From positions 40,304,836-40,368,835 of the forward strand of contig CM053801.1 in assembly GCA_028671895.1 (NCBI GenBank): 64,000 nucleotides of DNA, given 5' to 3'. The position numbers were made by a program, and so were the translations under genes. The DNA is from Oenanthe sinensis (lineage: Eukaryota > Streptophyta > Magnoliopsida > Apiales > Apiaceae). The notes under the pieces were generated by a model, which had not been told where the DNA came from, made no database searches, and saw only the letters and a list, made by a program, of their open reading frames with translations. The stretch's first letter is position 1. The number at the start of each line of letters is the position of its first letter. Positions 46,593 through 59,039 of this stretch are shown here, piece by piece.

Positions 46593-49500
46593 GGCTACTT
46601 CTTTGATGCTATTATCAAGGTATTTTCTAGAAAGATAAGCAACTTTGATGCTATTATTTCCAATATGCAACAAATTGCTTATAGTATCATATTTGATAAA
46701 TATTTTGGTCTTAGCACATTGCTCCTAAATGAGTTATTTGTTAAATTAGGAAATAAAGCATCTAGTAAGAACAACATTTATTTTGCTAGATTCATTATGT
46801 TGTTCATTAACCATGTTATTGGAGACTATGAGATCACAGATGCCATGGAGACAATGAAGCCATGGACTCAGAACAAAAGGGTATTCAAGGACTTGGTGAG
46901 AATCAACTTACACCATAAGTTGTGCCTCACCTATCATACCTTTGTTGAGGTATTTCTCAAATCTCAAAACTTCTCATTCACTCACTTTGAAGTCCCACTT
47001 TCTTTGCCTTCTGCAACAATGGAGGGAATTAGAAATGCCCCCATCCCTCCTACCCAAGTTGCATAACCTTCAAAATCTAAATTTAAGAAAACCACCTCAA
47101 CAGTTTCTCAAGAAACTATTATTGTAAAACCTAGAAAAAGAAAATCCAATGTGGGGAGTGTGACGATGGTTGTTGAGGGTGAGGGAACTGGCTCAAGAAA
47201 GCCAGAAGGATAAGGTTGAAGAGGGTGTGATTAACCAGCCAACCTCTAGTCCAATCTCCCAAAAGATTGAGATTGTGATCAAGGAATTGAATACATCCCT
47301 TGCTGCATCTTCTCAACAAGGTGCAGTTATTGAAAAGAGGTCTCAAGTAGGACCATCTGTTAGGGAAAATGGACACAAAGTAATTCAAGCATTTAAAAGG
47401 AGAAAGAAGAGTAATTTAGATGCACAAGGGACACAAACACCTGCAAAGCCAAATAAAAGTTTGGTGGAGCCTTATGGTTCTTCTATTGTTGTGTCTCAAG
47501 TAAATGCTGAGACACAGTCCCACTCTTTATCTATTTCTTTCCCTCATTCTCCTTCCAAATCTATTTCTTCATAAACACTAATGATTGACAATGTTAATGT
47601 TTCAAATTCACCCTCTTTACAACTCAGGGTAGAGCCAACACTCTCACCTGACTCACCAATTAAGGGTAACACCTTGGTTGAGCAGGATAAAATTATTGAG
47701 ACTCAAAATTCTCCTAAGTCAATGGATATTTCACCATCAACTGATAATATCCAACATCCATTGACTACTACTCATCCATCGCTGGATATTCTCTCATCCA
47801 TTGATGAGTTTAAATGGACTGATATGCATCCGTCAATGGATGAGTAGTGTTAACTATGAGACGCAAGATTTAAATATCCTGAAAAAAGGAGAGTGTGTGA
47901 ATGAGAGACCCTCAACTTCTTCTGAGGTGGCAAAAGGAGAGGGTGTAAGCAAAGAGAGTTTCACCTTAGTAGGTGATGTAAAATGTGAGATTGGTAAGGA
48001 AGATGTGAGATTTCGGGATGAGATCCTGATGCAAGAAAATAGAGATGAGAATGAGAGAGAAAAGAAAATAGTGAAATCCAATTCACTAATTCATGAAGCT
48101 TCAACTTCTAAAACTGAGCAAATTGTTGATACTGAGAAAAAGATTGTGACTCAGTATAAAATATCAATGACTGAGGTTGATGTCCATGACCCTGTCCAAA
48201 GAAGAATTCTAAATTTCTATAGGAACATCCTCAAAGTATAGAAAATGCAAGTGTCTGGAACAAGGTTAGCATTGAAACATCTAAGAGAGGACATGGATTC
48301 AAATAAGACTCACTATGATTCTTACATTGATACAAGGTTGAATCTAACCACAATTTCAAGAATCAAGCAGAGGTTGGATACTGAATCTACAGTGAAAGAC
48401 AAAGTGAATGCTTTGGAGAAGAGGATGACTGAAATGGAGAGGAGTATGCAACTCATCTTGAAGAATCAGCTACTCAAGTCAAACTTCTTGATAGACTTTT
48501 ACAGACTCCTGTAGCTTCTCAATCCCTGGCTCCAACTGATGATAACAAAAAGGGGGATAATGATGGTGATGCTGAATTAAGAAAGGAGGTAGAATCTTCA
48601 TTGCAGAAAACTCAGAATATTTTGGACAAAAAGAAAAATGATGAGTCTAAGAAGGAGGAAATATGGAGGATGAAAGTTGAGATTGTGAAGAAGTTTGATG
48701 CATTGACTAGTAAAAACAGAGCCATAGATGCAGAGAAGCCTATTAATATCATAACTACTACTTCATTGCCAACAAAGTCGAATTCTAAGACTGTTATTGC
48801 TGGATCTTTTAAATCTCAAGAAGTTGGAGAAATAAGGATGGATGAAAGTAGCTCACAGCCTGGTGATAGAAAAGGCAAGGGAATTGTAATTGAAGAAGAA
48901 AAGAAGAAAAAGTCTATCACAGGTGGTGGTGAGAAGTTAATGCAAAGAGCAATAACAAGTGGAATTCTTGATAGAGAAAAGCAGATGAAGGCTGGTGAAG
49001 AATTGACCTTGTAACTTCAACAAGAATTTGATCTTAAACATCAAAAAATTCTAGAAGAAAGAAAGAAGCAGACTAAGAAGAAATCCAGGACAAAGCAAAG
49101 AGCCAATAGATCTCCAAAGTCTGGGAAAACAAAAAGAAAATTGATTGTTGATGAAACTGAAGTGGTTAAGGAGAAATAGCCAAAGAAGACAAAGGTTCAA
49201 GCATCTGGTAGTGATCAATCAAGGGAGATAGGACTGTTTTAAACCAAAACAAACAATTATGTTCCAATCAGAACTCAAGGACTAATTGCTAAAAAAGGTC
49301 AAAGAAAGAAAGATGTGGATCTTCTTCATGTTGAATATGAGGATGGGACACATCTAACCTATTCTTTCTCATAAGTCGTGGAACATAACTATGCTACTCT
49401 GAGAAAAATCTATACTCTACTTAACATGAATTACTATCTCACTCAAGGTCTTGCCAAAGACATTTTAGCAAGAATCACCAACATGGTAGAGGCTCTAATT

Positions 49501-49683
49501 CAAGAAGAAAAGGATGATAAAGTAAAAATCTGGAATTCTGAAGGGAAGAAAGTTCTTCATGAGTCATTCTGCATGATGATCTACAATGATAGGGATGTCA
49601 TTGAGAAGTGTATTGACATGTGCAAGATAACAAGTCTATCTATTTTACTCTTGAGGTTGTTGTATAGTAAACATCTATCTTAG
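46593..49683 (+). pseudogene. Remainder of the extra 3' ORF of copy C
   Basis: After one TGA the same frame continues at 46665-47066: MQQIAYSIIFDKYFGLSTLL, 'NIYFARFIMLFINHVIG', 'WTQNKRVFKDLVRINL', ending PIPPTQVA. Shifted frames follow: 47170-47574 (Lys/Ser-rich), 47581-47847 (PSTDN, PSLDI, PSMDE repeats), 48245-48514 (coiled coil: 'ALEKRMTEMERSMQLILKNQ'), 48601-49014 (basic: GDRKGKGIVIEEEKKKK, 'TGGGEKLMQRAI') and 49378-49625 ('YATLRKIYTLLNMNYYLTQG', 'KIWNSEGKKVLHESF'). The order matches copy A on the minus strand. The whole region, about 3 kb, is broken by stops and frameshifts. The match to copy A ends at CIDMCK near 49625, short of a 3' LTR. Confidence 0.65.
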
Positions 49684-50897
49684 CTTGAGCTTCCTCTCTC
49701 TTCTATCTTTGAATGTCTTCTATTGCATTCAAACACTTTTCTCTTGCTAGAATTTCTTCAATTAGGACAGAGCCTTTCAGATGATCTGTAGTAATTTGTA
49801 GAGAGATTTCAGGGTAGTCCTTGATGAAACTAAATTTGATTTTGATCAAGACTTCACTCTTTGTTCTGATACAATCATGCCTGGATTGGAGAAAACTCTA
49901 CACTTCCTTGTTCTTCTTAAGTTTTCTGTTAATGGGAATTGTTGTCATATGCTTCATGAATGTTGATGTCACTTAGATGTACTATCATAGACTTGATTAT
50001 GTCAAGGATTGATATATTGATGTGCCTGAACAAATCAATGAACTTCTACAAACTATCTTTTTATTCTAGACAACAACTTTGAGATAATTATTGTCATCTA
50101 TTTAGAAATTACAAACTTACTGTCTAAGTGATATTTACATGAAACATGTTGTTTAGACCGATAAAATGTTTTACCTAACCTTTTTCGGACTAAGTTAAAG
50201 TACTGATTACATGATTAGCTAGTACACAATCCTAACATATATATATATATATATATATATACTTGCATTCATACGCTTTAATTTCCTTAATTTACTTTAG
50301 CATATGCACTTAAATTCTTGCATACACGTTAGCACACAATGTGTGATTCGTCCTTCTAACAAAGAGACTTACCCCTTCTCACATTTATATATACTGTTGT
50401 TTCGGCTAGATTATATATAATTGTTTATTTCCGGTCTAGTACTGTAATATACTAGTCTACCACTTTTTTTCTTAAACAAGGATATAAAGAATTTGTTGTG
50501 AGGTGAAGTGAAGTGAGGTGAGGTGATCTTTGTTCTAACACCCAAGTCTTAGACATGCTAACGGGAAGTTGGGTTTCTTTGTACCGTGAGGAAAATGAAA
50601 GACCCAAAATCCAAGACCTACAAAGTTGCAGAGGAACAAAGTTTAGGCAAGGTTTACTTGTTTTGAGGAGGTATCGAGGAGTTACACTCTAAACTAAGAT
50701 TGTAAGGGTAAAGACTTCTCCGCGTGCAATAAGGAATACATCTTTTTATTGTGAAAAATTTCGAGTTCGGGGAGGAACTCGGGACTGGAGTAGGGTTGAG
50801 CGGATCCAATAGGGGTTGCGCCCTCACAAACCAAGATAAAACCGACCGTGTTGTAATCTGTTTCTTTTCTCTCTTTTTACTTTTCGCGCTCGATTTA
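49684..50897. other. Unassigned sequence, possibly an LTR end in plus orientation
   Basis: No ORF recognised. A (TA)n microsatellite lies at about 50239-50261. A GGTGA/AGTGA-rich patch lies at about 50497-50526. The stretch 50470-50890, ending CCGTGTTGTAATCTGTTTCT, reads like the 3' half of a copia LTR, but no PBS or paired LTR was found. Confidence 0.35.
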
Positions 50898-52045
50898 TGT
50901 TAATCGCCCTTAAGTACACTAAGTTTGGAGAAGGGGGGTTGAATACAAACTTAAGAATTAAGTGAAAATTCTTGCGGATTTAAGTTTGTTCAAAGAGAGT
51001 GTTTATTTAAGACTGATGTAACTAAGAACTAGATAATTAAAGTATTGAAGACAAAACTCAACAAGGTTAAAAATTACTAGTGGATTAATTTTCCACTAGT
51101 GTGTTTTTGCTTTCAATAGATCTTAGTAAGAATACCAAGCTGCTTACAAAGTTGAATTTGGAACTCAGAAAAGCATTACAAGTTCTGCCTATATTTCTAC
51201 TTTGCTTTTCTTGAGTTCCTGAAAACTATTGCCTTCACTATGCTACTGTGTTTTTCTAACTTCTATATAGAAAAACTACATCTCTAGTTTTCTATCGACA
51301 GATAACAATATAATATTACAATTTATATTGTTTACATGAAAATAGAAACTAGCTACTTTTCACAGCCTTCCTTTTTGAACTAACTAGTCCTGGAGATATC
51401 TTTGTCTTGATATATTCCTTGGATGCTGTGTTGCCTTGAAAGTCTTCACAATCCTGACAGGACTGTCTTCCAATGATTCAGTTTCTACACAGTTCCCGTA
51501 ATTCTTGGCTTTAGCTAAATAGGGAAACTTTAATCAACTGATAAATGCTGTTAAGCTTATCAGTTGATCCTCCTTTGCTTATCCATCGATGGATAGGATA
51601 ATTGAGTTATCCATCGACTCCTTATCCATTGATGGTTCTTTATCAATTGATGATTGGTATCCGTTGATAGCTTTCATCCGTTGAGTAGTGTCTTCATCCA
51701 TCGACTTCAATATCAGTTGATCACTTCACTTGTGAGAATTCTGACTTGGGATATTAACAGTTGATCAGCCATTCTTCACATCTGTTGAGAAGCTAAAGAT
51801 TGAAGTCAATAATATCAATCGACTACTTCATAGCATCCATCGAGGCAATACAATTAATTGATAATGAAACTTGAATCAAATGTTACAATCCAGTTTATCA
51901 GTTGATAAACAAGCTTCAACTGATAACTGGTTTTCTAGTCAATGGATATTTATAAGTCATATCCATCGACTAGTTACAAAGTAATTTTAAGTCCCTATTG
52001 TAATTCTAAGAAATTTGTTATCATCAAAACTTATAATTCCTAACA
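50898..52045 (-). repeat. 3' LTR of Sirevirus-like copy A, 1148 bp
   Basis: On the minus strand it runs from TGTTAGGAATTATAAGTT (52045) to ..CCCCCCTTCTCCAAACTTAG and CTTAAGGGCGATTAACA (50898). The polypurine tract (complement of ATCTCCCCCTATTTATG) lies immediately upstream at 52046-52062. About ten TATCCATYGA-type motifs occur between 51565 and 51720, mostly one orientation. Copy B's LTR aligns along its length with scattered differences. Confidence 0.85.
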
Positions 52046-52226
52046 ATCTCCCCCTATTTATGATTGTGTAAAACATTCATAAATCTTCTGTTGATGATAA
52101 CAAAACTTCTAAACAATTTTTATTCTTAGAATGAATTACAATATTGACAAGTATAGTTTGAGACAGAGTAATCAGATACCAGACAAAGATGAATTCTGAT
52201 AATTTTGATGATTGAGGTTGAATCTT

Positions 52227-53508
52227 TTATCTTCTCCTTCTTCCCCTTGACTCATTCATCTTGTCTTCATTTTCCTTCATCTTCCTGTAAAGGGTTCCCT
52301 TCAATATCTTCTCATCTTCAATCCTGTAGTCTAATTGACTTGCCAGATGATTTAATTCCAGATTAGGCAGTTTGTCTATTTCTTGACAAATATCAATGCA
52401 TTTTTCTCTGCCTTCCCTGTCCTTATATATCATTAAGTAGAATGGCTCATGAAGCACCTTTCTTCCTTCAGGGTTCCAAATCTTTATTCTGTCATCCCTT
52501 TCTTCTTGAACATGTGCTTCCCTCATCTTCTTCATTCTTTCAAGGATGGCCTTTCCTAGCTCTTCAGTTAGATAATACTTCCTGTTGAGCATAGTGCAGA
52601 TTTTCCTTAAGATGCCATATCCTTGATCTAAGACTTGGTTGAATGTAAAAGTTGAGTGTGATCCATCTTCATACTCAATGTGGAGAAGATCAACATCTTT
52701 CTTCCTTTGTCCTTTTGCTGCAATCATTCCCTCAGCTTTGATTGGCACAAAGTCTTCAGATTTGTGTTTGAACACCTCTATTTCTTTGGCTTGATTACTC
52801 CCAGAAGCTTGACCTTCAGCCTTGACTTGTTTTGGCTTCCTCTCCTTGTCTCCTTTGTCTTCAACAACCAATTGTCTTTTAACTCCAGAGGATTTTGGTG
52901 CATCTTTAGGCTTGTTTGCTCTTTACTTCACTCTTGGCCTCCTTTCACCTTCTTTTCTTCTGGCTTCTCTTATTAGCCTATCCTCCTCATCATATTCCCT
53001 TTGCAATTGAATGGCTAATTCTTCTTGGGATTTTTCTTGTTGCTCCCTTTCTCTTATGCCAACTACTATGGCTTTGCTCAACAATTTTTCACTTTCCCCT
53101 CCACCTGTGACAACTTTCTTTTTACCATCTTCAATTAGCTTTCTCTTTCCTTTCCTGTCACCAGGTTGTGAGCTACTGGAACTTGTCTCCTTGAATTTGC
53201 TAGCAATCAAATCAAATTTCCTTACTATATCCTGAGCCAACTCCTTCTTTGGATCTGTAGCCTTTGTCACTACACCTTCACTTGCTTTCTCCAATTCAGC
53301 TTCACTTGCTTTCTCCAATTCAGCTTCACTTGCTTGCTTCTCCCCCTTTTTGTTATCAGCAACTTGCACTTGTGCTAATGATTGTGAGATAATAGGGGTC
53401 TCTAACAGTTTACTCAGAAGATTGATCTGAGTGACTTGGTTTTTCAAGATTTGCTACATGTTGAGCTCCATGGCAGCTACTCTTTTCTCCAATTCAATTA
53501 CCTTATCC
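52227..53508 (-). pseudogene. 3' portion of the extra ORF of copy A
   Basis: On the minus strand, 'IELEKRVAAMELN' is followed by a stop, then an open frame 53447-52923: coiled coil (QINLLSKLLETPI), a 10-residue tandem repeat (SEAELEKA twice, then SEGVVTKA), a basic stretch (GDRKGKRKLIEDGKKK), TGGGESEKLLSKAI and a charged helix. The second frame, 52871-52227 (214 codons), has KDVDLLHIEYEDGSHSTFTF, 'RKYYLTEELGKAILERM', 'KIWNPEGRKVLHEPFYLMIY', 'KLPNLELNHLASQLDYRIED' and a basic end ESRGRRRR. A single stop near 52922 separates the frames. This is the best-preserved C-terminal module in the window. The 5' part was cut by the Angela-like element at 53509. Confidence 0.65.
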
Positions 53509-55059
53509 TGTTGGGTTCCGAGGCATAAAACGCAGCGGATAAATGTAAATATAACGAAAATTTTCGGAACCCAAACGCAGGATCATGTATAAGAATTGAC
53601 GGATTATGGTGATAATCGAATCATACCTATTAAGATTTTGAATGCCACGAACTCAACGGAGATCCTTGCTATCACGATTTGTGTCTTCCTCTCGAAAGCA
53701 CCTCTATGGTATCCACACGAGCACCTTCAAGAACGTCTCACGATCTTGAACACGGAACGGAAGTACTAGCCTCCTTTGATAGGTTTCGAATTCTCTCTGC
53801 CTCTTCCTATGCTGCCTCTTCTGCTAGGGTTTATACAAAAACATGCAAGCCATTTAACCTATCATTATCTATTTATAATGATTGGTTAATGGGCCTTTTT
53901 AGCAAAAACCTAACCCATGTAGGCATAGGATTAAATAATAAAACATGCTTCTATTATTTAATTAATAATTAAGTCACACTTAATTATTATTGGCAGAAAT
54001 ATAATTCTTCAAATTCGAATTTATTTCAATTAATTAAGTCTCACTTAATTAATATAATAAATTCGAATTAATCATCAATTAATTTAAATCTATAATTTAA
54101 ATTAACTATTCCTCTAGGTGCTCTATGTGTGTGACCCTATAGGCTATTATTTAATTAGCAATAATTTTATTCTCCAATAAAATTATAAACAATGAGCGGT
54201 ATCTAGTAATACATCATTGCTACCTAATTAAACAATAATTAAATCGTGATTCGATAAAACCTTTCGTGATTAATGTTTCCGTGTAATATAATCCCTTTAA
54301 CCATATATATTATAGATTAAACTCGAGGCATGTATTTAGTCATCCTCTTCAACATTTAATCCGGGTTTACTTGATCCATGAGTAGACTATGAAAAACAAA
54401 TCATTATTTGAGCACGGCCATGCATTTTATAGTCTCACTCAATCAAGAGGCCAATAATATCTCTCCTAATTATAGGAGGGTTAAATCCTTTATCTATCAT
54501 TCATATTTCTCATACGACTCATGATATACCCGATGTCCACTTTTATCATCAACCCGGTCAAAGGTAACTTTTAATGTAGTCAAAGTATATCAATCCTCGT
54601 ATAGAAATATAATGATCTCAAGTCAGAGGATCATTACACCATTATCACTGTGAGTCTTTCTTATGACTTAATTAAACATGAAGAATCTCACTGTGGGTCT
54701 GTCCAGTACCATGTACCCCTACATGTACCTATGTATTGACTTTAGTATCCCCATACTTATAACCAATGAGATGTGGTTATCTGTCAAACAACATACTAGT
54801 CTATTTATATATTATTATTGTCCTATCATAATAATACTCGACTAGGGAACCTTTAAGAATATGATATATTATATAATCTCAAGTTCAAGTCATGTACTTA
54901 AACTATATAACGAGTATCATGATTCTAAGGACATTTATTATGCTAACAAATATATCACAGTAATTAAAGTCATAATAAATACGTTTATTGAATAATCAAA
55001 TGACATAAATGTTTATTAAAAGGAAAAATTGTATTGCCTCTAGGGCACCTACACTAACA
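53509..55059 (-). repeat. 3' LTR of the Angela-like element
   Basis: Minus strand TGTTAGTGTAGGTGCCCTAG .. CGTTTTATGCCTCGGAACCC, AACA. It ends with the 5'-TG..CA-3' inverted dinucleotides and is nearly identical to 61000-62550. It would carry the polyadenylation signal for element RNA. Confidence 0.92.
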
Positions 55060-55073
55060 ATCTCCCACTTGCA

Positions 55074-58000
55074 CTAGAGCCAATCACCCATGTATCTAAT
55101 ACCCATGGAACTAGTGTGACCGTCGTGCTTCTGCTGCGACAAGCCTTTGGTTAGTGGGTCTGCAATGTTATCATTTGTGTGCACTTTACATATGTGTATG
55201 TCACCCCTCTCATTAATCTCTCGAATGAGGTGATATCTCCTGAGTATATGTTTGGTTCGGGAGTGAGCTCTAGGTTCTTTAGCTTGTGCAATGGCTCCAT
55301 TATTATCGCAGTATAGATCAATGGGATCTGCGATTGATGGAACCACTCCCAATTCAGTAATGAATTTTCGAATCCAAACTGCTTCCTTAGCCGCTTCACA
55401 AGCTGCAATGTACTCAGCCTCCATTGTAGAATCAGCTACTGTTTCTTGTTTTGAACTCTTCCAACTTACAGCACCTCCGTTTAGACAAAACACAAAACCA
55501 GACTGTGATACAGTATCATCCCTGTCTGTTTGGAAACTTGCATCGGTGTAACCTTTTACTACTAGTTTCTCCTCTCCTCCATACACCAAGAATGAATCTT
55601 TAGTCCTTTTCAAGTACTTTAGAATATTCTTGACAGCCGTCCAGTGACCTTCACCTGGATTAGATTGGTATCTGCTCGTCATGCTTAAAGCATACGAAAC
55701 ATCTGGGCGAGTACATACCATCGCATACATGATGGATCCAATTGCTGAGGCATATGGAACCTTACTCATGCGGTCCTTGTCATCCAATGATTTCGGACAC
55801 TGATCTTTAGAGATCGTTATCCTTTGAGATACGGGGACATATCCCCTTTTTGCATTTTGCATACCAAAACGGTGCAAAACCTTATCGATGTATGTACTCT
55901 GACTTAGACCGATCATCCTTCTAGATCTATCCCTATAGATCCTCATTCCTAGAATGTAGGATGCATCTCCTAAGTCTTTCATAGAGAAATTACTCCCTAA
56001 CCAAATCTTAACAGCCTTGAGAGAAGGTATGTCATTCCCCATTAGTAGTATGTCATCAACATATAGTACTATGAATGCCACATGGCTCCCACTAACCTTC
56101 TTGTAAACACAAGGTTCATCCTCGTTTTGAACAAATCCATACTCTTTGATAGTTTCATCAAAACGGATGTTCCATCTCCTAGAGGCTTGCTTTAATCCAT
56201 AAATGGATCGACGTAATTTACATATCTTGCTAACATTCCCTGGACTGACAAAACCTTCAGGTTGTGTCATGTACACATCCACATCTTCTTCAAGGCTTCC
56301 ATTAAGGAAGGCTGTTTTGACATCCATTTGCCAGATTTCATAATCATGGAATGCTGCAATAGCAAGCAAAATCCTTATGGATTTGACCATAGCCACTGGT
56401 GAGAAGGTTTCATCATAGTCAATACCATGAATTTGCTTGAAACCTTTTGCAACTAGCCTTGCTTTATAGGTCTGAACATTTCCATCCATGTCAGTTTTCT
56501 TCTTGAAAACCCATTTGCACCCTATGGGTTTTACCCCTTCAGGTGGATCAACCAAAGTCCATACTTGGTTTTCATATATGGATTCCATCTCGGATTTCAT
56601 GGCTTCTAGCCATCTCTTAGATTCTGGACTGCTCATAGCATCTTGGTATGTGAGAGGCTCATCTTCATCTATGAGCATCAAATCACCACATTGAGTCAAA
56701 AGAAATCCATATCTCTCTGGCTCATGGCGAATTCTACCAGTTCTACGAACAACCTGTGTTTGTTGAGCGTTATTATTATCCTGCTCTTGTTCCACTTCAG
56801 GTTCAATGCTATTTTGTGGTTCTCGATCTTCATCGAGGTCTATAGTTCTCCCACTGTTTCTTTTGGAAACAAAATCCCTTTCCATGAAGACAGCATCTCG
56901 AGCAATAAACACTTTTTGCTCAGAAGGACTATAGAAATAATACGCCTTTGTTTCTTTAGGGTATCCCACAAAATTGCACTCTTCAGATTTAGGTCCAAGC
57001 TTGTCAGATACTTGACGCTTCACAAACGCCTTGCATCCCCAAACTTTCATAAAGCTCATGCCTGACCGTTTCTTCTCCCATATCTCATATGGAGTCTTTT
57101 GAACCTTCTTAGTAGGAACACGGTTAAGTGTGAAAGCCGCTGTTTCTAGATCATAACCCCAGAAACTAATTGGAAGATCTGCATGACTCATCATCGATCG
57201 CACCATGTCCAACAAGGTGCGATTTCTCCTCTCTGAAACTCCATTCCATTGAGGTGTACCTGGCGGAGTGAGTTGTGATACAATACCACACTCCTTTAAA
57301 TAATCTTTAAATTCAGTGCTCAAGTATTCTCCTCCACGATCAGATCGTAAGATTTTAATACTTGCACCTCCGCCAATTTACTTCTCTACTTCAGCCTTGT
57401 ATTCTTTGAACTTTTCAAAAGAATCGGATTTATTCTTCATAAGATATACATATCCATATCTACTGAAATCATCAGTAAATGTTATGAAGTAGTAGTAGCC
57501 TCCTCTAGCCATCACACGCATTGGGCCACATACATCACTATGTATTAGCTCCAAACGTTCAGTGGCCCTTTGACCCTTACCAGTGAAAGGGGCTTTAGTC
57601 ATTTTACCAAGCAAACAAGATTCGCATTCTTGGTATGATTCAAAATCAAACTTATCCAAATATCCATCCTTATGTAATTTGGATATGCGTTTCTCATTTA
57701 TATGGCCTAGACGACAATGCCAGATGTATGTTTGATTTGAGTCATTAACTTTAAGTCGTTTGTTTTCTATATTACAGACAGGATTATCTAAGTCAAGAAC
57801 ATATAAACCATTAAACAAACGCGCAACACCATAGGTTAAATCATTCAAAGCAAAAGAGCAACTGTTGTCCTTTATTGTAAACGAAAAACCTTTCTTGTCC
57901 AAACAAGAAACAGAAATAATGTTTCTGCGAATTGCAGGCACGTAATAACAATTCTCCAGTTCTAAAACTAGCCCAGAGGGCAAAGATAAATAATAGGTTC

Positions 58001-59039
58001 CTACAGCTAAAGCAGCAACTCTTGCTCCGTTGCCAACTCGTAGGTCCATTTCTCCTTTAGCCAATGTCCTACTTCTCTGCATTTCCTGCACATTTATACA
58101 AATGTGAGAAGCACATCCGGTATCCAATACCCAAGATGTAGAAATAGACAGATTGACTTCTATAACATATATACCTGAATTAGAAGCTTGCTCAGCCCTC
58201 TTCTTCTTCAGATCCTCCAAGTAAACTGAACAGTTTCTCTTCCAGTGACCAGTTTTCTTACAGTAGTGACATTCACCCTTAGCGACCCCACCTTTAGGCT
58301 TTAAAGCCTGTTTAGGACCTGACTTTGGCTTGGGTGTAGAATCAGAACCTGTCTTCTTCTTACCCTTCCACTTGCCTTTCCCTTTGGCCTTACCTTTATT
58401 GCCCACCATCAGTATGGGAGCAGGTTCAGCCGTCTTCATGTTGGTCTCATATGTTCTCAACATAGCCAACAATTCAGTAGGTGTTTTGTCAAACTCATTC
58501 ATATTGTAGTTCATAACAAACTGAGTGAATTTGTTGTTCAGAGAATTCAAGATTAGGTCAATACCAGTTTCCGGACCAATCGGGAAACCCAAAGTATCAA
58601 GATACTCAATGTAACCAATCATCTTCAGAACATGTGGGCCAACTGGTTCATTTGCCCCTTGTTTGCAGTTAAAGAGTGACTTGCTCGTGTTGAACCTTTC
58701 TTGACGAGTTTGGCTTGCAAACATGCTTTGCAAGTGCTCATTGATAGTATATGCATCCATATGCACATGCTGTCTTTGAAGCTCAGCACTCATAGTTGCT
58801 AACATAAGACACGCAACATCAGTTGCATCATTCTCATCCTTTGTGTGGGCCGCTCGTTCCTCAACAGTAGCGCCCTCAGGAAGGGGACCTGCCGGAGGAA
58901 TATCAATGACATGAAGCTTGCGCTCCTGCCTGAGGACAATCCTCAAATTCCTCTGCCAGTCTAGGAAGTTGTTTCCTCCTGTCAGCTTATCCTTCTCAAG
59001 GACAGATCGTACGGATAGTGTGTTTGTGTTGTTTGTCAT
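55074..59039 (-). pseudogene. Gag-pol polyprotein of the Angela-like element, one nonsense codon
   Basis: One frame of 1321 codons runs from ATG 59039 (MTNNTNTLSVRSVLEKD) to TAG 55074, interrupted only by TAA at 57380-57378 (codon 554). In order: gag (about 1-250, Lys-rich tail); zinc knuckle C257, C260, H265, C270; protease WVLDTGCASHIC (Asp 306); GAG-pre-integrase HCRLGH..CESC; integrase with Asp in HSDVCGPM, Asp in RSDRGGEY and Glu in VSERRNRT; RT with IGCKWVFKKKTD and LYVDDILLMGND; RNase H with STMEAEYIAACEA and YCDNNGAIAQAKEPRA. The stop lies between the two integrase Asp residues and removes everything downstream unless it is read through. RT and RNase H motifs fit the Angela/BARE lineage. 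The element could still be mobilised by proteins supplied in trans. Confidence 0.92.

Noticed and set aside
53679..53972. Open frame of 97 codons in the LTR, with a similar one at 61267-61464
   Set aside because: Conserved only because the LTRs are near identical; no domain, and it lies antisense within the LTR.
55291..57065. Plus-strand open frames over the Angela-like pol
   Set aside because: Shadow frames of gag-pol on the other strand.
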